A program made the position numbers and the translations under genes. Below the pieces are notes generated by a model. That model saw only the letters and a list, made by a program, of their open reading frames with translations, was not told the origin of the DNA and made no database searches. 5,741 nucleotides of DNA from Acidimicrobiaceae bacterium UBA2093 (GTDB lineage: Bacteria; Actinomycetota; Acidimicrobiia; Acidimicrobiales; Ilumatobacteraceae): contig DCZD01000022.1 of NCBI GenBank assembly GCA_002331255.1, positions 39,196-44,936 of the forward strand. The letters are read 5' to 3'. Shown piece by piece: positions 1-5,417 of the stretch; the stretch's first letter is position 1; every line of letters begins with the position of its first letter.

Positions 1-891
1 ATCGCGACGGCCCACAACCCTGGTGCGGCACCTGTCATGAAGGCCTCCGGAATTCCCACGATTTTTGGTAACACGGGTGCAACGCTTGCGATTGGTGCAT
101 CGGGATCTGTCGGAGCGCCGAACTTGTTCCGTATCCGTCCGACTCAGTCGGCACTTGCAGCTGAACAGTTCAAGTTCATGGTGAGCCAGTACGCAAAACT
201 GAACAATGGGAAGAAGCTCTCAAAGATCGGCATGATCTGTGTGCAAGGCGCGTTCGGCAAGGCCGGATGTGACGTCTACGGGTTCTTGGCCAACCAGCAG
301 CAAATCTCGGTTGTGAAGCGCGAAGAGAACGGTCTCACGGCTACCGACCTGTCTGCTCAGGTGACGGCGATTTGTTCGTCCGGAGCAGAAGCCATCATGT
401 CGGTGAACTACCCGAACCCAGCTGCAGCATTCATGAACGAAATGGTGAACCGTGGTTGCAAGCTTCCAATCGTGGAAGGTGCATCGGGTGACATTGCTGT
501 CATGAGCGGAGCCTTCACACCGCCTGCAGACTTCAAGCTGTACGCCGCTGTCGACTGCCACCCAGCTGCATCGGCGAAGGGCACGCCTGGCAAGAAATTC
601 GCAGATGCATTCGCCAAGAAGTACAACTATCCAGCTGGCTATTCAGCCGGCGAGGCTTACGATGGCATCTACTTGTTGAAGGCCGCCATCGAGACGGCGA
701 ATTCAACAAAGCCAGCTGACATCTTGAAGGCGATGAAGACTCAGAAGTACAAGGGTGTCTGTTACGACAAGTACTCCCCGGTCGCATCGGCAACTGGTGT
801 GGTAAGCAACATCTTGGTGAACAAGTCATCGATGGTCTCATACGCCGGCAAGACGCCGAAGATCGAGTCAACGGTCGTTCTGCCGAAGTGA
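1..891 (+). CDS. livK: ABC transporter substrate-binding protein, type I fold (LivK-like), 5' end outside window
   Basis: This is the C-terminal 296 residues of an extracytoplasmic solute-binding protein that would capture a branched-chain or other hydrophobic amino acid, or a related compound, and deliver it to the LivH/LivM permease. The frame is open from base 1, so the signal peptide and first N-lobe strands are missing; the ATG at 37 is internal. Peripla_BP_6-type features are visible: an IPTIFG strand followed by a PNLFRIRPT segment (about residues 19-47), a lobe-two stretch with GAEAIMSVNYPNPAA (128-142), and the late helix GEAYDGIYLLKAAIETA (217-233). The full family length is usually about 370-430 residues. 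Six cysteines (80, 90, 125, 153, 186, 254) are unusual for this family and may form disulfides outside the cell. The permease and ATPase genes follow directly, which supports the assignment. The substrate is not determined: relatives also bind amides, urea or aromatic acids. Confidence 0.9.
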   Translation: MATAHNPGAAPVMKASGIPTIFGNTGATLAIGASGSVGAPNLFRIRPTQSALAAEQFKFMVSQYAKLNNGKKLSKIGMICVQGAFGKAGCDVYGFLANQQQISVVKREENGLTATDLSAQVTAICSSGAEAIMSVNYPNPAAAFMNEMVNRGCKLPIVEGASGDIAVMSGAFTPPADFKLYAAVDCHPAASAKGTPGKKFADAFAKKYNYPAGYSAGEAYDGIYLLKAAIETANSTKPADILKAMKTQKYKGVCYDKYSPVASATGVVSNILVNKSSMVSYAGKTPKIESTVVLPK

Positions 892-930
892 CGCAACTGG
901 CGAATCCTTCTGGATCGCTGTCTAACTCAA

Positions 931-962
931 CGGGGTGGTGGCACGTGAGTGTCACCACCCCG
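931..962 (+). promoter_or_regulatory. Strong intercistronic hairpin between livK-like gene and livH
   Basis: Bases 931-944 pair with 949-962 in an uninterrupted 14-bp stem (10 perfect pairs, one G-U, then three more perfect pairs) closed by a GTGA loop, which is a GNRA-type tetraloop. It starts 39 bases after the livK-like stop codon and ends 19 bases before the livH ATG. No T-run follows, so it is not a classical intrinsic terminator, although actinobacterial terminators often lack one. In binding-protein transporter operons, hairpins at this position commonly stabilise the upstream mRNA or partly stop transcription, giving more binding protein than permease. The structure is read directly; the role is inferred. 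Confidence 0.75.
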
Positions 963-970
963 AAGTTCAT

Positions 971-978
971 AGGGGAGG
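971..978 (+). promoter_or_regulatory. Ribosome binding site of livH
   Basis: AGGGGAGG is a strong purine-rich Shine-Dalgarno sequence ending three bases before the ATG at 982 (the AGGGG part is six bases away). It fixes the livH start and shows that livH has its own efficient initiation site after the hairpin. Confidence 0.75.
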
Positions 979-981
979 AAC

Positions 982-1860
982 ATGGGCTTTTTCATTGAGA
1001 ACCTGATCAACGCACTGAGTTACGGAGCGGCGATCACTCTCGCAGCATTCAGTTTCATGGTGCCGCTGAAAGCCACCAACATCGTTAGCTTTGCTCAAGG
1101 TGACTTCATCTCGCTCAGCGCATTCATTGGCGCATGGCTGATCACCGACAAGGGTTGGAATTGGTCGATTGCATATGGCGCAACTCTCGTCATCATGTTC
1201 GCCGCTGGTGTCGTGTTCGAACGACTCACGCACGGTCCGCTGCGTGGTCGACCAGTGGATGAAGTGATCATTGCCACTCTTGGCGTGGCATTTATCATTC
1301 GAGGATTCATTTCCCGCTGGCGCGGCGCAAACCCTCAGAACCTCGAGTCGCCACTTCGTGGCAAATTCTTCACCTTTGCCGGGGCTGTCATTCCTTACCA
1401 ACGGCTGGTCCTCATCGCTGTGGCGATCTTTGTGACCTTGATTCTCTATTACGTGTTCCAACGAACAGCATTCGGATTGCAACTTCGCGCGCTGGCAACT
1501 GATCCTGAAGTGGCACGCCTGCACGGTGTGCGCACCACACGGCTGGCGGTCATTGCATTCGGCATCTCGTCGTTTCTCTGCGGTCTCACGGGTTTGTTGG
1601 TCGGAAGTTTGTCGTCGTTCGACATCGGGCTCGGATTTGCCATCATGCTGGGCGGGTTCTGCGCTGCAATCATCGGTGGCTGGGGTTCTATTGCCGGTGC
1701 ATTTGTCGGTGGGCTAGTGCTCTCGCTCATCGAGCGTCTCTTCGGCGCGTATTACTTCACGCACTTCCGTGAGATGTTGCCTTTGGTGTTCTTGTTCTTG
1801 TTCATCGCTGTGCGTCAGCGCGGAATCTTCAGGGGAGCCGAGAGCTATGGGCGTCTCTAA
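982..1860 (+). CDS. livH: Branched-chain amino acid-type ABC transporter permease LivH
   Basis: A 292-residue inner-membrane permease of the BPD_transp_2 family, close to the usual LivH length of about 290-300. It would pair with the LivM half to form the channel. About eight hydrophobic segments are visible (near 12-30, 40-55, 62-80, 95-110, 141-158, 187-210, 217-250 as two, and 265-278). The N-terminal TNIVSFAQGDFISLSAFIGA (32-51) matches the family's 'N-A-x-G-D' entry motif. RTAFGLQLRALATDPEVARL (161-180) is the cytoplasmic loop that contacts the ATPase. GFCAAIIGGWGSIAGAFVGG (225-244) is the Gly-rich signature near the C-terminus. The start at 982 is supported by a strong ribosome binding site. 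The 3' end overlaps the next gene by 14 bases, implying coupled translation. The family is certain; the exact substrate is not. Confidence 0.95.
   Translation: MGFFIENLINALSYGAAITLAAFSFMVPLKATNIVSFAQGDFISLSAFIGAWLITDKGWNWSIAYGATLVIMFAAGVVFERLTHGPLRGRPVDEVIIATLGVAFIIRGFISRWRGANPQNLESPLRGKFFTFAGAVIPYQRLVLIAVAIFVTLILYYVFQRTAFGLQLRALATDPEVARLHGVRTTRLAVIAFGISSFLCGLTGLLVGSLSSFDIGLGFAIMLGGFCAAIIGGWGSIAGAFVGGLVLSLIERLFGAYYFTHFREMLPLVFLFLFIAVRQRGIFRGAESYGRL
1831..1837 (+). promoter_or_regulatory. Ribosome binding site deciding the livM-livG start
   Basis: AGGGGAG lies nine bases upstream of the ATG at 1847, inside the end of livH. The frame is open further upstream to an ATG at 1769, but that start has no such site, would overlap livH by about 90 bases, and would add a Cys/Ser-rich stretch not typical of LivM. 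The start is therefore placed at 1847. Confidence 0.7.
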
Positions 1861-3679
1861 TACCTTCGAGCGTCGTAAAACGACGCCTGGAGCGCGAAAC
1901 AATATTCGCAACATTGCGATTTTCGCAGCGATTGCAATCGCGCTGGAGTTGATGTTCGGCGACAGCCTGACCCAAGCCAACTTGGTAAACCTTTGGATGT
2001 TTTACGCTTGCGTCTCAATCGGCTTCTACTACTTGTTTGGTGTTTCCGGGCAATTCGCTTTCTCGCAGGCAGCCATGACTGGGGTCGGTGCCTATACGTC
2101 GGCGTGGGCTTCTCGAGATCTTCCTGTGGTGCCCGCAATCATCTTTGCGACCGTAATCACCGCGGTCATCGGTGGACTGTTTGTTCTCGCACTTCGCAAG
2201 GCGAGCCACTTCTATTTCGGCATCGGTACGCTTGCATTGTCTGAGACGTATCACATCCTTGCGATTCAATGGAATTCGTTCACGGGTGGCGAAGGTGGCG
2301 AGGTGTACGGAATCAAACCACTCGTCCTATTCGGCGTTGACTTCACCGGAGACAAGAAGGCATTCTGGTTGATGTTGGTCGTGGCTTGTGGTGTGTTGAC
2401 ACTGGGCGCGATGCTCGAGCGTTCGCCTGTCATTCGAGAATCGAAGGCCACTCGAGACCAACGCACTGTGGCGGACACGCTTGGAATTCCTCACCTGCGA
2501 TCCCGTGTCACCATGTTCATGCTCGGTTCAGCCGTCGCCGGATTTGTCGGCGCGGTTTATTCGCACTGGAAGATGGGGCTCTCGCCAAACACATTCGGTC
2601 TCGAGCTTGGTCTCGGCGTATTCCTGATGGTCATCCTCGGAGGCCTCACTAGCAAGTGGGGCGCCGTGCTTGGCGCTGCCTTCTATGTGTGGGTTCCCGA
2701 ACTCATCAGCTTCGTCGAAGAGTTCAAGTTGATGGTGTACGGAGGCATTCTGCTGATTGTCATCATTCGTTTGCCAGAAGGCCTGATCGGCATCGAACAC
2801 ATCGTGATGTCAAGAGTCCACAAGCGGCGACACAAGGACGCCGCGGAAACTCCGGCGTCCATTGCAGAGACAGTGGTGACGGACCTGCCTGATGGTTTGA
2901 AGCCAAATCTCCGTAGTGGGGAAGCAATCATCCTTGCGACCGAAGCTATGACAGTTCGATTCGGTGGAAACACTGCAGTCAACAATGTTTCACTCGAGTT
3001 GAAGAGCGGGGAAGTGCTCGGACTCGTGGGACCCAATGGTTCGGGCAAGTCGACGTTCCTCAACGCGGTGACCGGAGTTGTGCCCGCCGAAGGCATGTTG
3101 TCCATTTACGGGCAGCAGATTCCACTCGGCAATGCGAACGCATTGAAAAAGGCCGGTATCTCGCGCACGTATCAGTCGCCGCAGACGTATCTCAAGTTGA
3201 CCTGTCTTGAAGACGTTCTCCTCAGCACATCTGATCGCAAGTTCACGGGAGTTGCAGCCGCAATCTTGCGACCGTTCGTAACACTGAAGCACGAGCGTGC
3301 ACGGTGGGCAATTGCAGAAGATGCACTTGATTGGGTTGGCTTGCGTCACCTCGCCGATGTGAAGGTAGCCCAACTCACGTACGGTCAACGTCGACTCCTT
3401 GAATTGGCACGGGCCATCGCCGGCAAGACATCAACCTTGCTGCTAGACGAACCTTCAGCTGGCCTCAACGCATCAGAGACAGAGGTGCTCGGTGAGTACC
3501 TCATGAAATTGCATGCTGCGGGTGTCTCGATTCTCATCGTTGACCACAAGGTTGACTTCTTGAACTCGATCTGCGACCGAATCGCCGTGCTGAATGTCGG
3601 CAACCTCATCACGATCGGTACGCCTGACACTGTTTGGGACGACTCGAGAGTCGTCGATGCTTACTTGGGGACACAATGA
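1847..3679 (+). CDS. livM: Fused LivM permease - LivG ATP-binding protein of branched-chain amino acid-type ABC importer
   Basis: One 610-residue frame joins two usually separate subunits. Residues about 1-318 are a LivM permease: several membrane helices, FGVSGQFAFSQAAMTGVGAY (64-83, the 'S-x-G-Q/H-A-x-F-x-G-x-G-A-Y' motif), the ATPase-contact loop SPVIRESKATRDQRTVADTL (193-212), and the Gly-rich segment VILGGLTSKWGAVLGA (262-277). A charged linker of about 40 residues follows (321-362). Residues about 362-610 are a LivG ATPase: Walker A GPNGSGKST (395-403), Q-loop Gln443, signature LTYGQRR (510-516, the LivG variant of LSGGQ), Walker B LLLDEP (531-536, catalytic Glu535), D-loop SAGLN (537-541) and H-loop His567. 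All ATP-site residues are intact. No well-placed start codon with a ribosome site lies at the join, so a true fusion is favoured. Such permease/ATPase fusions are known in this family. Overlaps: 14 bases with livH, 4 bases with livF. Confidence 0.93.
   Translation: MGVSNTFERRKTTPGARNNIRNIAIFAAIAIALELMFGDSLTQANLVNLWMFYACVSIGFYYLFGVSGQFAFSQAAMTGVGAYTSAWASRDLPVVPAIIFATVITAVIGGLFVLALRKASHFYFGIGTLALSETYHILAIQWNSFTGGEGGEVYGIKPLVLFGVDFTGDKKAFWLMLVVACGVLTLGAMLERSPVIRESKATRDQRTVADTLGIPHLRSRVTMFMLGSAVAGFVGAVYSHWKMGLSPNTFGLELGLGVFLMVILGGLTSKWGAVLGAAFYVWVPELISFVEEFKLMVYGGILLIVIIRLPEGLIGIEHIVMSRVHKRRHKDAAETPASIAETVVTDLPDGLKPNLRSGEAIILATEAMTVRFGGNTAVNNVSLELKSGEVLGLVGPNGSGKSTFLNAVTGVVPAEGMLSIYGQQIPLGNANALKKAGISRTYQSPQTYLKLTCLEDVLLSTSDRKFTGVAAAILRPFVTLKHERARWAIAEDALDWVGLRHLADVKVAQLTYGQRRLLELARAIAGKTSTLLLDEPSAGLNASETEVLGEYLMKLHAAGVSILIVDHKVDFLNSICDRIAVLNVGNLITIGTPDTVWDDSRVVDAYLGTQ
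3638..3655 (+). repeat. Perfect 8-bp inverted repeat just upstream of livF
   Basis: GACGACTC and GAGTCGTC are separated by two bases; as RNA this gives a 7-bp stem with a four-base CGAG loop. It lies in the last codons of the livM-livG fusion (residues Asp-Asp-Ser-Arg-Val-Val) and ends nine bases before the presumed livF ribosome binding site. It could modulate livF initiation or simply reflect codon choice. Confidence 0.45.
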
Positions 3680-4371
3680 TGCTGAAACTGTCGAATGTCT
3701 CGGTGAATTACGGCGTGGTACGCGCTTTGAACGACGTGTCGTTCGAGGTGCCGGAAGGTCACATCACCGCGCTCCTCGGATCAAATGGCGCAGGAAAGAC
3801 ATCGCTCTTGCGCGCGGTGTCGGGACTTGTTCCGTACGCAGGTTCGATCACTTTTGATGGTACCGAGGTGTCGAAGCTCGGTCCTGAGCGTCTCGCGCGC
3901 GAAGGCGTGTTGCATGTGCCCGAGGGCCGTCGCATCGTTGCTGACCTGACAGTGGTCGAGAACTTGAAGCTAGGCATGACGGCACTCGGCGGGCGTACCT
4001 CCAAAGCCGACATTGATGGCGTGTTCGAGATCTTTCCTGCGCTCGCAGGAATGAAGGAACGAGAGGGCTGGATGTTGTCTGGTGGAGAGCAGCAAATGCT
4101 CGCAATTGGACGTGCGCTCGTTGCTGCTCCACGACTTCTGTTGCTCGACGAACCATCACTCGGTCTCGCACCAGTGATCATCAAGGCCGTATACGAAGCT
4201 CTTGCAACCGTGCTGAAAGGCACCACCGTGTTGCTTGTTGAACAGAGCACGGCAAATGCGTTGGGTCTGTGCAATGAAGCGGTGGTGTTGGCGCAGGGCA
4301 ATATCAGCGCCAAAGGCGCCCCGAGTATCTTCACTCGCGAGTTCCTCGCCAAGGCCTACCTCGGCGGTTAA
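3676..4371 (+). CDS. livF: Branched-chain amino acid-type ABC transporter ATP-binding protein LivF
   Basis: A 231-residue ATPase, the usual LivF size of about 230-240, that pairs with the LivG half to power uptake at the cytoplasmic face. Visible motifs are Walker A GSNGAGKTS (35-43), the LivF-type VPEGRRI segment followed by LTVVENL (81-97), signature LSGGEQQ (134-140), Walker B LLLLDEP with catalytic Glu159 (154-160), D-loop SLGLAP (161-166), and Gln190 in LLVEQ where most ABC proteins have the H-loop His; LivF proteins normally carry Gln there. The start at 3676 makes an ATGA overlap with the livM-livG stop. An adjacent in-frame ATG at 3679 is equally possible, since the GGGG at 3667-3670 is five or eight bases away respectively. 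This is the last gene of the operon. Confidence 0.95.
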   Translation: MMLKLSNVSVNYGVVRALNDVSFEVPEGHITALLGSNGAGKTSLLRAVSGLVPYAGSITFDGTEVSKLGPERLAREGVLHVPEGRRIVADLTVVENLKLGMTALGGRTSKADIDGVFEIFPALAGMKEREGWMLSGGEQQMLAIGRALVAAPRLLLLDEPSLGLAPVIIKAVYEALATVLKGTTVLLVEQSTANALGLCNEAVVLAQGNISAKGAPSIFTREFLAKAYLGG

Positions 4372-4414
4372 TGGGTCTTTCTTCGTTGCAGATGTGCACG
4401 TAGACAAACCCATT
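4370..4414 (+). terminator. Possible weak stem-loop at the end of the liv operon
   Basis: AATGGGT (4370-4376, overlapping the livF stop codon) is complementary to ACCCATT (4408-4414), with a 31-base loop between. There is no T-run and the loop is long, and the structure overlaps the putative tRNA-Gln promoter. It is the only candidate for ending liv transcription in the 71-base gap; read-through into the tRNA genes is also possible. Confidence 0.2.
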
Positions 4415-4430
4415 GGCTCCTCGCTATCCT
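4401..4430 (+). promoter_or_regulatory. Putative sigma70-like promoter of tRNA-Gln
   Basis: TAGACA (4401-4406, five of six matches to the -35 consensus) is followed after 18 bases by TATCCT (4425-4430, four of six matches to the -10 consensus). The -10 box ends 12 bases before the tRNA, so a start about seven bases after it would leave a short 5' leader. The position and spacing are convincing, but no experiment supports it here. Confidence 0.5.
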
Positions 4431-4442
4431 TTCCACTTGCAC

Positions 4443-4514
4443 TGGGGAATGGTGTAATTGGCAACACAGCAGTTTCTGGTACTGTTATTCAGGGTTCGAG
4501 TCCTTGTTCCCCAA
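4443..4514 (+). tRNA. tRNA-Gln (anticodon CTG)
   Basis: A complete cloverleaf can be drawn. The acceptor stem TGGGGAA/TTCCCCA (4443-4449 with 4507-4513) is perfect. The D-stem GTGT/ACAC (4452-4455 with 4464-4467) has the loop AATTGGCA. The anticodon stem GCAGT/ACTGT (4469-4473 with 4481-4485, one G-U) has loop TTCTGGT, giving anticodon CTG at 4476-4478, which reads CAG. The T-stem CAGGG/CCTTG (4490-4494 with 4502-4506) has loop TTCGAGT. The discriminator is A4514 and CCA is not encoded. The U1-A72 pair is typical of bacterial tRNA-Gln. With A rather than G at position 73, charging through Glu-tRNA-Gln and GatCAB would fit, but this is inference. Confidence 0.95.
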
Positions 4515-4575
4515 CAATGTGACGCGTTTTTGCGGTCATGTGAGCAGTCGAGCCGGTAGCCTCTTTTTGCACCTA

Positions 4576-4651
4576 GCTCCCATCGTCTAGTGGCCTAGGA
4601 CACCACCCTCTCAAGGTGGCGGCACGGGTTCGAATCCCGTTGGGAGTGCCA
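4576..4651 (+). tRNA. tRNA-Glu (anticodon CTC), CCA encoded
   Basis: The cloverleaf consists of acceptor stem GCTCCCA/TGGGAGT (4576-4582 with 4641-4647, first pair G-U), D-stem GTCT/GGAC (4585-4588 with 4598-4601), anticodon stem CCACC/GGTGG (4603-4607 with 4615-4619) with loop CTCTCAA and anticodon CTC at 4610-4612 (reads GAG), and T-stem ACGGG/CCCGT (4624-4628 with 4636-4640) with loop TTCGAAT. The discriminator is G4648, followed by an encoded CCA (4649-4651). It lies 61 bases after tRNA-Gln with no clear promoter of its own, so the two are probably cotranscribed. It faces the gntR gene, with only 13 bases between the tRNA end and the gntR stop codon. Confidence 0.96.
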
Positions 4652-4655
4652 ATTT

Positions 4656-4675
4656 CGTCTTGTACTAGCGAGACG
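4656..4675. terminator. Inverted repeat at the convergent tRNA-Glu / gntR junction
   Basis: Bases 4656-4662 pair with 4669-4675 (seven pairs, arms CGTCT/AGACG plus an inner G-U and G-C) around a six-base loop. The loop contains the gntR stop codon. Lying between two genes that run toward each other, it could end transcription from either side. No T-run follows on either strand, so a classical rho-independent mechanism is doubtful. Its arms match an inverted repeat on the other side of gntR, so a regulator-binding role is an alternative. Confidence 0.4.
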
Positions 4676-5417
4676 GTCGACCCTGATACATATTCAGCGG
4701 TTGATTGGGGCCGAGTTCAACGATGGTCACAGACTTCAGTGCTCGCCAGTGCGCTTCTGCTGCTTCGGCATCGCCATCCTCAATGAGGTCGACCAGTCGG
4801 GTGTATGACCTGCATGCTTTACGCATCATCGGGGCAGTGGCGCGGAACGAGAATGCGTTCAGATAGTCGACAATCAACTCACGTAAGACCTGTGCAGTCG
4901 TGGTGAGAGCTCGGTTTTTGTTGCGGCTCATGAGTGCCATATTGAACAGACGCACGTGCTCGGCAAACGCATCGTGGTCCTCGGACCTGGTGGCCTCCTG
5001 AGCATCTTCAATGATGGCGCGCAGACTTGCGATGTCGTCTTTGTTTCGGGACCTCGTGAGGTCGCGCACAATCTGCGACTCGACAAGGTGTCGCACCTGA
5101 TCAATCTCGCCGATCGTGGTGGCTTTCATCTGCAACAACAGCGCCAGCGACTCAGACGTTGCACCTGCCGGAGGTTGCGTGACGACAGGACCACCATTGC
5201 GTCCGCGTCGAATCTCGATCAGGCCTTGCGACTCAAGCACGCGCAATGCCTCTCGCAGTGTGGTGCGCGCCACCCCGAACTGCTCGGTCAAGTCTTCCTC
5301 GGTGGGCAGTCGATCTCCCACCTTGAAGCGCCCAAGAACTATCTGTCTTCGAAGTGTGTCGGCAACGGCCTCGTGTGTTTTGACACCCCGTGAAGTGGAG
5401 GCACGACGTGACGGCAT
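4665..5417 (-). CDS. GntR family transcriptional regulator, FadR subfamily (FCD domain)
   Basis: A 250-residue cytoplasmic DNA-binding regulator. Residues about 14-80 are the GntR winged helix-turn-helix: LRRQIVLGRFKVGDRLPTE (22-40), the recognition region TEEDLTEQFGVARTTLREAL (39-58), then VLESQGLIEIRRGRNGGPVV (60-79), which forms the wing. Residues about 100-232 are an all-helical FCD ligand domain. The usual metal ligands of this domain (Asp and His in 'D-x-x-F-H', a later 'E-H', and a last His) align by eye with Val155, Asn159, Tyr205 and Leu227, so metal-dependent acid binding is unlikely; an acyl-CoA-like or other ligand is possible. The ATG directly follows the stop codon of the upstream oxidoreductase gene without a clear ribosome site, suggesting reinitiation and cotranscription. 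Its targets may include its own operon through the palindrome at 5432-5448. Family assignment is firm; ligand and targets are unknown. Confidence 0.93.
   Translation of the reverse strand: MPSRRASTSRGVKTHEAVADTLRRQIVLGRFKVGDRLPTEEDLTEQFGVARTTLREALRVLESQGLIEIRRGRNGGPVVTQPPAGATSESLALLLQMKATTIGEIDQVRHLVESQIVRDLTRSRNKDDIASLRAIIEDAQEATRSEDHDAFAEHVRLFNMALMSRNKNRALTTTAQVLRELIVDYLNAFSFRATAPMMRKACRSYTRLVDLIEDGDAEAAEAHWRALKSVTIVELGPNQPLNMYQGRPSR

Noticed and set aside
37..39. ATG at 37 as the start of the substrate-binding protein
   Set aside because: The frame is open to base 1 and the preceding residues continue the fold; a start here would lack a signal peptide and half of the first lobe.
533..970. 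Minus-strand open frame of 145 codons opposite the livK-like gene
   Set aside because: Antisense to the binding-protein gene; low-complexity Arg/Ser/Pro/Cys composition and no motif.
967..1524. Minus-strand open frame of 185 codons opposite livH
   Set aside because: It lies wholly antisense to a well-conserved permease gene, its translation has a composition unlike a folded protein, and no ribosome site or family motif is visible.
1769..1771. ATG at 1769 as the start of the livM-livG fusion
   Set aside because: It would overlap livH by about 90 bases and lacks a ribosome site, while 1847 has AGGGGAG nine bases upstream.
3759..4352. Minus-strand open frame of 197 codons opposite livF
   Set aside because: Shadow of livF codon structure. 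It is rich in Ser/Pro/Arg, has no recognisable domain, and is fully contained within a clear ATPase gene on the other strand.
4515..4575. Terminator or second promoter between the two tRNAs
   Set aside because: A small imperfect stem with the T-run in its loop (4520-4538) and a T5 run at 4564-4568 without a preceding stem do not make a terminator. No properly spaced -35/-10 pair is seen for tRNA-Glu.
4443..4651. tRNA genes as an integration site for a mobile element
   Set aside because: No integrase, no repeated copy of a tRNA 3' end, and no foreign-looking genes are visible in the window.
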